Shown one piece after another: positions 10,677 through 20,621 of a stretch of DNA of 23,943 nucleotides; position 1 is the first letter of the stretch, and each line of letters starts with the position of its first letter. Source of the DNA: Pelargonium nanum (Eukaryota; Streptophyta; Magnoliopsida; Geraniales; Geraniaceae); assembly GCA_036897485.1 (NCBI GenBank), contig JAYMTF010001354.1, forward strand, positions 1-23,943. Reading direction: 5' to 3'. The position numbers and the translations under genes are program-made. The notes below the pieces were generated by a model. The model saw nothing but the letters and a program-made list of their open reading frames with translations, made no database searches and was not told where the DNA came from.

Positions 10677-11407
10677 ATATATATAGGTATTTGAGATATA
10701 ATTGATTACTCTCTCCGTCCCAATCTTATAGTCCTCATTTCCATTTTGAGATGTTCCAAAAGAAGTAGTTTGCAATTAAGTAAAAAGTTTTTTGCTCAAC
10801 TAACTTCCAACATTTTATCCTTCATTTAATACCCTTTCCCATAATGTTGGAAGTTCTAGTACAACTTCAAATTTGTTGATCATTTACTAGTCTTGGAGTG
10901 AATTGAAGTGTTTATATCTCTCTTGTATATAACATTAGAACTTTACATTACTTTTTACCTTCTAGTTGTTCAAAATTTCAGTGGAATCTATTCAATTAAC
11001 TTGGTAAATTAATGTGTTGTTTCTTATTTTGTCGACAGGGACAAGGTGAATTCTGCAATGTTGAGCAGAGGCATGACAGCGTAACAGGGTTTGAGGAGCT
11101 GAGGTTGGATGAAATAGAGCCGCTGAAATTCAATTTTGTATCTGGGCAAGAATCTCCCTCTTTGCAGGAAGTTCCCATGGATTTGGCAAATAATATAGAA
11201 ATGGACAAGGCTTATGGTTCGTCAAATCAGTTTGCCCAGCTTACAACTGCATGCGTATGGTGTGGATTGGAGTTTAGTCATGATGCTGTTGATTCTGAAA
11301 TACAATCAGATTCAGTTGGTTTTATGTGTCCAACCTGCAAGGCGAAAATATCTGGGCAGCTCAATGTATTTGGTAATGGTTCACCCATGGACTCTCATCA
11401 CCTCTGA
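6414..11407 (+). CDS. MBD protein with AT-hook, two C2H2 zinc fingers and a C-terminal CxxC pair (4 coding exons)
   Basis: Coding exons are 6414-7249, 8465-8603, 8674-9753 and 11039-11407, all phase-consistent, giving about 807 aa. An N-terminal motif LTQIDISTLSQSELHALSL is followed by a Pro/Ala-rich stretch and a basic AT-hook/NLS with core RGRKPK at about 169-173. The methyl-CpG-binding domain is split by intron 1: LPVGWKLLLGLKRREGR begins at about 253 and continues across the junction as RRYISPSGKQF to about residue 305. Two C2H2 fingers follow, with Cys379, Cys382, His395 and His400, then Cys426, Cys429, His442 and His446. A long acidic/polar tail ends with CVWC...CPTC at about 757-785. 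MBD proteins act in the nucleus, reading methylated or modified DNA; many plant members do not bind methyl-CpG. I believe it belongs with the MBD8-type plant proteins, but that is recollection. Methyl-DNA binding is not proven by sequence. Confidence 0.88.
7250..8464. other. Intron 1 of the MBD gene, no separate gene seen
   Basis: A 1.2-kb intron that interrupts the MBD fold itself. The donor ATTAG|GTGATC at 7249/7250 and acceptor TTTCCAG at 8464 give a Ser codon across the junction. The sequence is T-rich with no supported frames or elements. Confidence 0.7.
10633..10674. repeat. CT dinucleotide microsatellite
   Basis: About 21 uninterrupted CT units in MBD intron 3, followed directly by a short TATATATATA tract. 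Such runs mutate quickly and would be polymorphic between accessions. Confidence 0.97.
10704..10860. mobile_element. Stowaway/mariner-like MITE remnant
   Basis: TTACTCTCTCCGTCCCAATC near 10708 closely matches the CTCCCTCCGTCCC termini of plant Stowaway/Tc1-mariner elements. It is followed by the usual TAGTCCTCATTTCC-type sequence. A 13-bp perfect inverted repeat at 10802-10855 lies inside. I could not find the opposite terminus with a reverse-complement CCGTCCC motif, so the element is probably truncated or decayed; the right limit is arbitrary. Confidence 0.45.
10802..10855. repeat. 13-bp perfect inverted repeat
   Basis: AACTTCCAACATT at 10802-10814 and AATGTTGGAAGTT at 10843-10855 are exact complements with a 28-base loop. 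Its position next to a MITE-like terminus suggests it is the foldback core of that remnant. Confidence 0.65.
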
Positions 11408-12600
11408 TCAAGACTTCTTCATCTAGGCTTGAACTTATGTTTGCCGAATGGTGGGGTAATTTCTCTCTATCATCATTTTTGCTAACTAGGACTTCTGTTT
11501 TGCATGCGCATATTGTTTCTTTTTCCATTTTTTGTTAATATTTTGTGATGCACAATGACTATATAGTTTGCAAATAAAATTGAATTATAGTGCATGAATG
11601 TAGAGTTCAATTGAGAATACTAGAATGGCCCATTTCTATTTTTAATCATGCCTATTTGGCTGGATGAAAGTTTGTAGTAGATGCAGCCTCTGGAAATGTT
11701 AACCAATAGTTTCTTTTTCTTAAATCTGGAAGAAAAATTCTGTCACGAGACATGGTTAATAAAGGCCTTGTACCAATATATTGCTATGGTTATGAAATGT
11801 TGTTTAATTTCTCACAACTTCTGGAAGACTGATATGACATGATGTGGAAGTCCACTTTGATTAAAACCGAGCAGCCTTTTAGTTATTGTAGTTCTATTTA
11901 GAACTCTAAACTGCACAATTTTGATCCACTATTTAGGTTACAAGGAGCCTGAAGTAATGGATTCCGAGTTTTAACAGACTCACATAGAACAAAAATTGTT
12001 CCTGTAGTGGCCCACCCTGTTTTAGCCTTATCAGAATTCATAGACTTCACTTGAGATAACACGTACGCACACAATGTCAAAGCTCAAACCATTAGGCGAA
12101 AAGAAAATAAGGGAAAAAAGAGAGAGGGAGAGAGAAGAAAAGCTTGCGTTGACTATTTATGCCATAAAAAGTTCTAACTATGCTGTTGCACTCATATTGG
12201 GCTTATTCTTACTGTTATCAGTTCTGTAGATCTCATGAGTAGGACTGCAAATTTCATATAATTGATACTGATCATAATAGCTGAATTTTGCATTGGCAGC
12301 AAAACAGAGGTTCGAAGATGCTTAAATTGGCTTGAAAGAATGTGGAAATCTCGGAGCAGCTCATCTGTATGCGGTTTGCTTCTCTAGCTGGAGGCTCTAT
12401 TTTAGATCATAGATTTTAGTAGATATTTATCTACGTGTAGCATATTTTCGTAGAGAGTAGTTGCGAAGGTGCAGTGCGTACATACAATTTATGCATTGTT
12501 GCTGATGTGCCTTAAATTGTAATCTTTTCAGTCATGTATGTAACCAAGTTTGTTGTGCAACTTATTCGCTAGAAACTCTGCTATTCTGGTTTTCCGACCT
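11408..12600 (+). other. 3' flank and possible spliced 3' UTR of the MBD gene
   Basis: After the stop at 11405-11407 there is no continuing coding frame. A possible 3' UTR intron runs from GGTGGG|GTAATT near 11456 to TTGGCAG near 12299. A T- and G-rich stretch to about 12560 with TTGTAATC and TGTATGTAACC motifs resembles a plant 3' end. This is suggestive only and needs transcript data. No separate gene is seen. Confidence 0.3.
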
Positions 12601-13624
12601 CAGAACTGAAGGACAACTGATAGTATGTAAAAACGTGTTTCAATAGTGCACCATAATATTCCATTGGTTTGCCTCTTCCAAAAGATCAAAGAATATGATT
12701 ACTTATGTTTCATCTGTGAATTTTAGTTTTGCGGAAAATATGATAATTTTTTGTGGCAAACAATGCAAGAATAGCCTTAACAAATACTGGTTCCTTCCTG
12801 CAATGGAATGAGAGATTGTCAGGTGGGCTAGCTACAGCCAATCTCATTCTTTGGAGTTTGAACCAGATTTTAGTTATACATGATGGTCACTCTAATCATG
12901 CTATTTCTTTTCCATGGATCTGTCTGTTAACACTTAACATAGTAACTGTCTTTTATCTACATGTTTATCAGTTCTGAGCCATTAATGTCACAGGCAGACA
13001 TGGAATCAAGAATCACCAGTCAATGCCAACATAAAAATGGTAAAATCACCAGAAAGAAACAATTGATCTAACAAATCTTGCCCAAATTCAAACATTCTGA
13101 TGCCATCCACTGCAAATCCTGGTGGTGAACAGTGCAGGTCAAGTCAGTGTTTCAGGATCAGTGAGAATTGCCTATCAATCATCTTCAATCTGATGGTTCC
13201 TCACAGGTAACAAGCTAACCTGTTTGTCTCTTGGTTTTGAATTTTCTATTGATGTTTTATCCATTCAGTCATTTGTGTAATTCTAGTACTCAATTCTACT
13301 GCTAAACATTCTTCTTATGTGTTACTCTGGTGTAATAGTTGATGGATGCCGTATAAAATACACTGTTTCCTTAAACAATACCAACCGGTGTGATCATGAA
13401 TAACACGATCATGTCAACTTTATTTTGTCAATGAACTCGAGCTACCTGTTTAATATTAGAGATCGAAATATTCCATTTGAATGGATCCTATTAATTGTTC
13501 TAGTTTGATTATGTTCATATAAAACATTGTACCTTGCTTAATTTTCTTACTTTCATTCCTTTTATATTGATAGATTATCTGAGAATCTGTCTTTAATCTT
13601 CTGATTAAGAATTGCATTTTGCAG
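12601..13624. other. Intergenic stretch, no gene supported
   Basis: Only short open frames occur here, none with recognisable protein character. A segment ending in TCCTCACAG|GTAACA at 13207 has an exon-like donor, but no frame connects it to the exon-like segments downstream. It may be part of the leader of the first metacaspase gene or nothing at all. Confidence 0.4.
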
Positions 13625-14425
13625 AGTCTTCAGGTGAAGTGGGAATCGAACACTGCGAACATGAAAGCAAAAGAAATCAAAGCACTTTATCCTTTTTTCC
13701 ACTGAACAAGAGTTATAGTATCTGGTCCTTACTTTGTAATGTGGTAGACCAAAACAAAAAGAAGCCTTTGCATTGGAGGGTAAGAATTGCACTTTTTTTT
13801 TTAACATACCTTTTTATTCTGTATATTATACGTTAGATTAACCCGAAAAAACTCATGTGGCAAACTGTTTGAGAAACCTCAAAAGTCATCTTTACCCAAC
13901 CATTACCCAAATAGGAAAAAAATAGTCTTCAAATCAATGGGTATATAACTATATATGGCCTTGCTCCAGTGAAGATGTAATTTATGTGATTTGAGTTTGC
14001 TCTTGTCACCTGTCAAGTACGGAAAGAGTATCTATATCTTCCACTGTCTACTAAGGAACTAATTTTACAAAAGATTGAGCTTCTTTTCACATCTCATTTT
14101 CCTGTTTCCGAGAATCAAAGCATTGTTTAAAGCTCTCTTGTAATCCTTCTCATTATCTGTCTTTTTTTCTCTTCAAGCTTTTGACTCAGTGAAGCTTTTC
14201 TGTATTTTAATGTTTTTTCATGTTTTATGTTGTTTGAAATTGCTGAGGGAAATCAGAATAAAATCAAATGAATAATATATATATTAACTGTTCCTCTTTC
14301 CTTTTGTTCTACAAATTTCCTCTGTTGCTTTGAGAAACTGATGTTTCTAGGGAGGTGGCACCTGTCAGCTAAGCAAGCAAAGCACAAACACCCATTTTCA
14401 ACGAGAGTCAAGGTATGTGTCCTGA
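13625..14425 (+). other. Exon-like segments upstream of the first metacaspase (leader exons or unknown short gene)
   Basis: The segment 13625-13779 is preceded by TTTTGCAG, followed by GTAAGA, and is open for 51 codons. Segment 14351-14412 is preceded by TTTCTAG and followed by GTATGT. Joined at phase 0, the frame stays open and reads through to a TGA at 14423-14425. There is no ATG in that frame, and I recognise no family. The simplest reading is that they are 5' UTR exons of the metacaspase gene, since a good AG acceptor sits at 14579-14580 just before its ATG. They would then carry a small upstream ORF at 13661-13705 (14 codons). An undetected upstream coding exon is the alternative. Confidence 0.3.
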
Positions 14426-14582
14426 AAAGTTAATGTTCTCGTGTAAATACATGAATCAATATTAACAATGCATGAACTAAACATGATTAATCAATATATT
14501 CATATATAAGTAGAGAAATCCAATAACAATATCCATTTCACTTGCTGTTTTGGTGAGCCTCTACTTAATTATCGGCCAAGAA

Positions 14583-16799
14583 ATGTCACAGGAACATATG
14601 GATAGAAGAATCATTTGCAGTCAATGCCAAAACCAGTTATCAATAACATGGATTTCCCAAATGATTCGTTGCTCATATTGCCAAACCGTCATTACAATCA
14701 CGAGAAATGACTACCTGAGTAAAGAACAAAGGATATCTTATCGTGTTAGGGAAAATCAGGTTCCATCAACTGCTAATTCAAGTGGTGCAGAACGTGGCAG
14801 ATGTCTGGAAAGACTATGTGGCAAGATGAAAATCATGTCATCGAGCACTTCTAGTCCAAGCCGTATTGCTTCACCAAGTAGCAAACCATCTTCAAGATCA
14901 TTGTCATCCATACGGCCAAAACAGCGTGCAGTTCTTTGTGGAGTGACTTACAGCAAGAAGCGCAAGTACAAGTTGAAGGGGACACTTGCTGATGTTAAGA
15001 ACATGAAAGAGTTGCTCATGGGACGCTTTAAGTTTCCCGAGGAAGGTATTCGCGTCCTCACAGGTAGTCTCTGCCTAATTCATTGATCCTGAGATGTTGA
15101 GCATATGCATATTTTATGACTGCATTTTTTTTCCATTCAAACAGTTCATATACATGCCAAAGTAGAGATTGTCTCTGTGGACCAGCCATTTGTGCTAGGC
15201 ACTTATTCTGGCTTTTGTGTACTTAGAATTGACCTGGAATATACGAGTCCCACAAGCTATGTTGATGAGCTTTCATACCGTTGTACCACGGAATATAAGA
15301 AATCTTGAATGTATCACATTTGTGTTGAACAAGTGCATGCACTTTAGGGTAGGTTCAATCACACTGATATAGATCAAGAGGATTTGCTGAAACACGTCAC
15401 CAAGTACCCGTGGCCCATTTCTAGTTACTTGAAGTGTCTTCCAATACATAAACATATCAATTCAGTTTACACATGAAACTTGCCTTCATGTTTAATTAGT
15501 TTATGATTGTTCACCATACTAAATGCTAGCATATATAAATTTAAATCGCAGAAGAGGAGACGGACAGTGCACTTATTCCAACAAGGAAGAACATTGAGGA
15601 CTCCTTGAAGTGGCTAGTAGACGGCTGCCAGTCAGGGGACTCACTAGTCTTCTTCTTCTCAGGACATGGCTTGCGACAGCCAGAGTTTAACGAGGATGAG
15701 CATGATGGGTTCGATGAAACCATATGCCCTGTTGATTTCATGGAGCAAGGCATGATCCATGATAACGATATTAACGCCGCAATTGTTAGGCCACTTACAT
15801 CAGGTGTGATCCTTCATGCTATTGTGGATGCCTGTCACAGTGGAACTATACTAGATCTTCCTTATGTATACGACCACATAAAGTAAGCTGAATCAAAACA
15901 AACTCGTTCAATTAGTCTTACCAATATATGCAATTGAGTTATCAACTAGTTTCAATTCTGATATTACTTGTATTGCATTATTATAACTCTATAATCTCTT
16001 TACTTCGAATGCATTTGAACAGTGATAAGTGGGACGATAATAGCCATAAAACAGGTGCTAAAGGTACAAGTGGAGGCTTGGCTATCAGTTTCAGTGCTTG
16101 TGCAGATCACGAAATGGCTGCTGATACCTCTGTAAGTAGTATACTTATTTCACATGTTTACATTATATTTGTTCTTGAAAGTGAGGAACAAATGTCTCAA
16201 TGATTGACTTCGAAAAACTTCTGCTAATTTTCAAGCTTAACGAGGAGTCTGATGATGCCAATTTGGTTGGCTCTAAGCATATATCACTATATCAGTAAAG
16301 ACTCTCAAGTGGGGTTCAAGATTTTGAAAGATTGGCACTGTCAATTGTCAAACAGTTACTATAGGCCTAATGATATGTTAAATTTGGTATTTGCAAACTT
16401 GCTGCATACAATATTCTGAATGCGTACGTAACTATTTGCAGGCTTTTGAGGGGAAGACAATGAATGGTGCCATGACTTACAGCTTCACCAAAGCGATTAA
16501 AGACAACCCAGATATAACATACGATCAACTACTCACCAAAGTGCATCAAGAAATCACGAAAGCTAACGAAATTTACTGCCTCAATAGTCGAAGACTAGCA
16601 AGAGTTTTTCATAGAAAGATATCACAGGTTGGATTTATATATAGTAACTATAATGTTATCACTTTCATTCTGATATTGTTTCTTGAAACAATCATTGTGG
16701 TTTTGTCTGCAGGAACCACTGCTGTCGTCTTCTACGAAATTCAATGTTAAGCAGACAAAATTCAGTTTTTATCCGCGCATTGCCATATCCAAGCCCTGA
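14583..16799 (+). CDS. Type I metacaspase, divergent upstream copy (5 coding exons)
   Basis: Exons are 14583-15063, 15552-15882, 16023-16131, 16442-16627 and 16713-16799, all phase-consistent, giving about 397 aa. The prodomain has an LSD1-type zinc finger (Cys12, Cys15, Cys30, Cys33) with a degenerate middle. A Ser-rich linker follows where relatives are Pro- and Gln-rich. The peptidase C14 p20-like domain starts at about 113 (RAVLCGVTYSKKRKY). Catalytic His199 lies in FFSGHGLRQ and catalytic Cys255 in VDACHSGT. The acidic loop EDEHDGFDE and a p10-like region (MNGAMTYSFTKAI) are present. Metacaspases are Cys proteases that cleave after Arg/Lys, often Ca-dependent, and act in cell death, stress and proteostasis. 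Oddities are DN for DD in GMIHDND, AD for the usual DD after FSAC, and an Arg-rich insertion around NSRRLARVFHR before the last intron. A second ATG five codons downstream (14598) is also plausible as start. It appears functional but fast-evolving. Confidence 0.88.
15064..15551. other. Intron 1 of the upstream metacaspase
   Basis: Donor CTCACAG|GTAGTC and acceptor AAATCGCAG. The intron sits at the same codon and phase as intron 1 of the downstream copy, which is only 80 bp long. Nothing else was recognised in it. Confidence 0.7.
16132..16441. other. Intron 3 of the upstream metacaspase
   Basis: A 310-bp intron between ACCTCT|GTAAGT and TTTGCAG. There is no additional feature. Confidence 0.7.
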
Positions 16800-17635
16800 A
16801 GCCTGAAGAACATAAAGGATTGATCCTCTGCTTTATTGGTTTTGATGTTTTCCACAAGTTTAAAATGCTTTTTTTTTTTTGTTTTCTTGAAAAGGAAAAA
16901 TGCAAACAAAAACTGATTGATAATAAAATAACTATTTCTGTTTACTGTAAGAACTGGTTGATCCTTGTGAAGTCTGTGTTGTTTTTCTTCATTGCTTATT
17001 GAAAAATCAGTATGTACTGTGTGCAAAGAGTTTGGAATGTAAAATTTTATTTTAGACATCAACTTTTGAAAGTCGGTCCAAATTTATGTACTATGGGAAT
17101 TTACTTACACATATGAGTATTAGGAAGATGATGGAAAATAATTGGCTTCTTGCATATTTGCAGTCATAGATGTTTAATATATGATGTCCATGTAATTTTA
17201 TGGTTTAAGTTATTCTTTTTAAGGAAATAATATTTTTGTAGAAAACTTCCAACAACAAAAGGCTTACCGTAAGTTCTACCGACAGAGTAGAAACAAACAA
17301 TAGAATTAACATACTAAAATATTGTTAAAAAATGAAAAAAAAAAAAAACAATCTACTAACATTAAACATACTCCGCAAACTAGCATATAGTAAATACAGA
17401 GATGATAAAGAAAAGTTTCAAATTGATTGAACAAGAAGAACAAGTGGTGATGATGATGAAACTCAAGGAAGAACAAGACTAATAAGATTTTAATTTGCTA
17501 AATTTTGGCTTTATTCAATTAAAAAACAATATAAGAAATAAATTAACTAACAACAAAAAAATCAATGGTCGCTCACAAAAAAAAATTAAAAATCAATGAA
17601 AACTAGCGACACGAATGAATACAATCTAAATAGTT

Positions 17636-17714
17636 CTTTTTTTAATGTGTCAAACCGTTCATTGTTTAAATTTAATCTTTTTTTTAATGTGTCAAACCGT
17701 TCTTTGTTTAAATT
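17636..17714. repeat. Tandem duplication of a 41-bp unit
   Basis: Two adjacent copies of C(T)7-8 AATGTGTCAAACCGTTC [A/T] TTGTTTAAATT, starting at 17636 and 17677. They differ in T-run length and one base. This looks like a recent slippage or unequal-crossover duplication in the spacer between the metacaspases. Confidence 0.85.
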
Positions 17715-18597
17715 ATGTAAAAATGATTATAATCTAAAGCGAAAATTATCTTATCACACTTTTTACAAAATGGACTAACAAGATAATCAATGTCATGTTT
17801 ATCAGTTTGATTAAATTACTTGCCATTAATTTAATTTTGGATCGGTTCTGATTAAAAAATTAAATAATCTATAGAGTATCAAATTAGATAAGAGTTGAAG
17901 AACAAATCGATCGATCCAGCTAATTCTTTTGCTTGTTATGCTATTGGTTATGTATAATCAGAGTGGGCATCAGTTAATTTAATACACAAAAAGTGTAGAA
18001 ACTTTGGTGCCCATTTATTTGAATATAAGGTTGAGATTTGATGAACATCTTCTTAGCTGCAACAAAGGGAATAATATTCTTTTTCTTTCTGGTGTGGGAA
18101 TCTGCATCTTTCTTTCCATTTTAAGCTCTCTTATTGGATTCTATGATATTAATAAGGATGAACATATTCGTTATCATAAAGATGTCATGTAATTAGTCTC
18201 AGGTAAAAGCTAGCACTTTTCATATATTCTCACTAAACTATAAATTAAATTAACGATGGACTTTAAAATAGAATCAAATATGACTTTCAAATAAGATGTA
18301 AAATTTACAAGGTAACCCAACGAGATTAGGGCCATAGAAATTACTCGAAGAGACGGGAGGCCTTGGAGATTGCCCGATGATGAAGCTCCTAATCCGTTTC
18401 TTAACTTATGATTTTCTAGATAACTTCAGTTTTAAACGTTATTTATTTATTTATTAATAAAAATGCATTCAGCCCACCTGAAAAGAAATAGAATCTAGTT
18501 CTCCAAATCTTATATATTTTAAGAATTAACACAATGGAATAAAGCTAAGACCCCAATTTGGGAAAGTGGATATGACCTATGCATGATTCCAATTTTT

Positions 18598-18610
18598 ATA
18601 TTTTAAATAC
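18598..18610 (+). promoter_or_regulatory. Possible TATA region of the downstream metacaspase
   Basis: The sequence TATATTTTAAATA lies about 100 bp upstream of the ATG at 18713, followed by a CT-rich leader with CCCCTCTC. Placement fits a plant TATA box with a short leader. In such AT-rich DNA the match is weak evidence. Confidence 0.3.
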
Positions 18611-18712
18611 TCCATTTCGTAGAACACAGACACAGCCCCTCTCAAATCTCCAAGTGTTGGTGTGTACTTGTTAATTTGTACACAAAACCATCTAAACCAA
18701 GCCAATCCAAAA

Positions 18713-20255
18713 ATGGCTAGTAGAAGAGAAATAAGGTGCAGAAGGTGTGGTAGCCAGCTGCTGGTGCCACCACAGGCACCAGCGATCCAGTGCAGGCTCT
18801 GCCGGACCGTTACCCGCTTCCGACCCGTAGATCCCTGTAATGAGCCCATGACGAACCCTGCTGGTGCTGGCAGGTTCAATGGTCCAGTGCCAGCCAATGT
18901 TAACCCAATGCGACCTGCTGTTATGTCCCCCAATAACTATACTAATGGGTATGGTTACGCTAGGCCGGCCCAGCCACCGCCACCTATGGTGATGGCACCA
19001 CCTCCGGCACACGGTAGGAAGCGTGCCCTCCTCTGCGGAGTGAGCTACCATGGCCGGAGCTACCACGTCAAAGGAAGCACCAATGATGTTAGAGCCATGA
19101 GGTCTCTTCTGGTTCAAAAGTTAGGCTTTCCAGCTGACTCTGTCCTCAGCCTCACAGGTTGGTTGGCAAATACTCTACTCTTTTATTTGTTAACATTGTG
19201 TCAACACTGATTTCATTTACTTAAAACAAATCTGCAGAAGATGAAGCCAACCCACTGAAGATCCCAACAAAACGGAACATCAGATTGGCCCTCAGGTGGC
19301 TACTAGAAGGTTGCCAGCCAGGGGACTCCCTAGTGTTTCTCTACTCCGGCCATGGCTCCCGGCAGAAAGACTACAACGGGGACGAGATTGACGGCTTCGA
19401 CGAAGCTCTGTGCCCTACTGATTACGAGACAGAAGGAATGATAATTGATGATGAAGTTAATGCCACTATTGTAAGGCCACTGCCCAAAGGAGCCAAGCTA
19501 CATGCCATTATGGACACTTGCTACAGTGGAACTCTACTTGATCTACCTTATTTGTGCAGAATGAACAAGTCAGTGACCTGTTAATTTGCTTCTGAGTTGC
19601 AATAACAAGTGTCCTAAATATAAACTATGTTTGATGTGATCAGGGAAGGCTACTTTGCCTGGGAAGACCATAGGCTTCCCTCAGCTGCTTACAAAGGCAC
19701 AAGTGGTGGATTGGCCCTATGTTTTAGTGCTTGTGATGACAACGAGACCTCCTCTGATACTACAGTGAGCAATATTCTCTATTTTTCTACAATCTAATTC
19801 TATATGATTTGTAGTTGATCATAAACTAATCAAGATAGTAATAGAATATAAAGATGTGCTTAAAGGTAATTCAATGATGTATTATATGTTCAACCGATGC
19901 CTCATTTGAACTATATCTATATTTATATGTATGCAGGCTTTTACACAGTCCATGACCGGTGCCTTGACTTACAGTTTTGTTCAAGCAGTGAACAGAGAAC
20001 CTGGACAGACATATGGTAGCTTGCTTAACTCCATGCGCTGCACAATTCGAGATGCTAAAACTGGTTCTAACACGGACAGAGAAATAAAGATATCACAGGT
20101 ATGTACTCTTTTGATCACAGCACAGCATAGATATAATTATTGAGTATGCGTGAAAATTGGAGGGAAACTAAGCAATTTGACTATGTGATATGCAGGAACC
20201 TCAACTGTCAGCATCTCAGCAGTTCAACGTTTACCAGAACAAGTTCATAATGTGA
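18713..20255 (+). CDS. MC3-like: Type I metacaspase, MC3-like downstream copy (5 coding exons)
   Basis: Exons are 18713-19157, 19238-19568, 19644-19764, 19937-20098 and 20196-20255, all phase-consistent, giving about 372 aa. The protein starts MASRREIRCRRCG, very like Arabidopsis MC3. The LSD1-type finger is complete (Cys9, Cys12, Cys27, Cys30). A Pro-rich linker (QPPPPMVMAPPP) leads to the C14 domain from about residue 101 (RKRALLCGVSYHG). Catalytic His187 is in YSGHGSRQ and catalytic Cys243 in MDTCYSGT. The acidic NGDEIDGFDE and IIDDE elements and the FSACDD motif are intact. The C-terminus is EPQLSASQQFNVYQNKF. These are cytosolic Arg/Lys-specific cysteine proteases; a phloem or stress role as reported for MC3 is inference. 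Tyr replaces the usual His/Asn after the catalytic Cys. Exon 2 is 331 nt, exactly as in the upstream copy, supporting tandem duplication. Confidence 0.94.
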
Positions 20256-20621
20256 TAGTTCACACTATCACGAGGCATGACCAACCTCACAAGTACCACA
20301 ATAAGATTCAAATACTAAACCTATTTGGCTTTGTTGTTTTATGGAAGCAATATTGTTGAGCTTATTCGACTGAATAATGTATCGATACAATTTACAATCT
20401 ATAATAAAAAGGGATGTGTATCAATGGATTGCTTGATTGTATTTCATCCTCTATAACTGTTGTAATGCTATTAACTGATTCACATTTCACAAGATGGGCA
20501 GAGACTTAAAGTAACCTAAATTCAATATACAGAAAAATACGTAGAAAAACTAATTACTATACCAACAAATGAAGTATAAAGTATAAACTATATATGCTAC
20601 CTTATAGTAGTATATCGGGTT
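20256..20621. other. Convergent 3' intergenic region
   Basis: Lies between the stop codons of the MC3-like gene (plus) and the next gene (minus). It holds both 3' UTRs; AATAAT/AATAAAAA motifs near 20373 and 20402 could be polyadenylation signals for the metacaspase. No gene is present. Confidence 0.5.

Larger units (their letters stand above)
9754..11038. other. Intron 3 of the MBD gene, carrying repeats
   Basis: A 1.3-kb intron between AAG|GTATGA and the acceptor GTCGACAG. It contains a CT microsatellite (10633-10674), a Stowaway/mariner-like terminus (from about 10704) and a 13-bp inverted repeat (10802-10855), listed separately. The rest is AT-rich with no gene. Confidence 0.7.
16800..18712. 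other. AT-rich spacer between the two metacaspases
   Basis: This 1.9-kb stretch holds the 3' UTR of the first copy and the promoter of the second. It contains a 41-bp tandem duplication (17636-17714) and otherwise only chance frames. A TATATTTTAAATA motif at about 18598 lies roughly 115 bp upstream of the second copy's ATG and could be its TATA region. No recognisable transposon ends were seen. Confidence 0.5.

Noticed and set aside
12753..12977. 74-codon plus-strand frame
   Set aside because: It starts at a non-ATG codon, has no splice or family support, and composition matches background.
17596..18192. Short plus-strand frames in the metacaspase spacer
   Set aside because: One is created by the 41-bp duplication; the other is AT-rich with no recognisable protein character.
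18577..19117. Minus-strand frames opposite exon 1 of the MC3-like gene
   Set aside because: Shadows of the metacaspase prodomain exon; His/Trp-rich translations typical of antisense frames.
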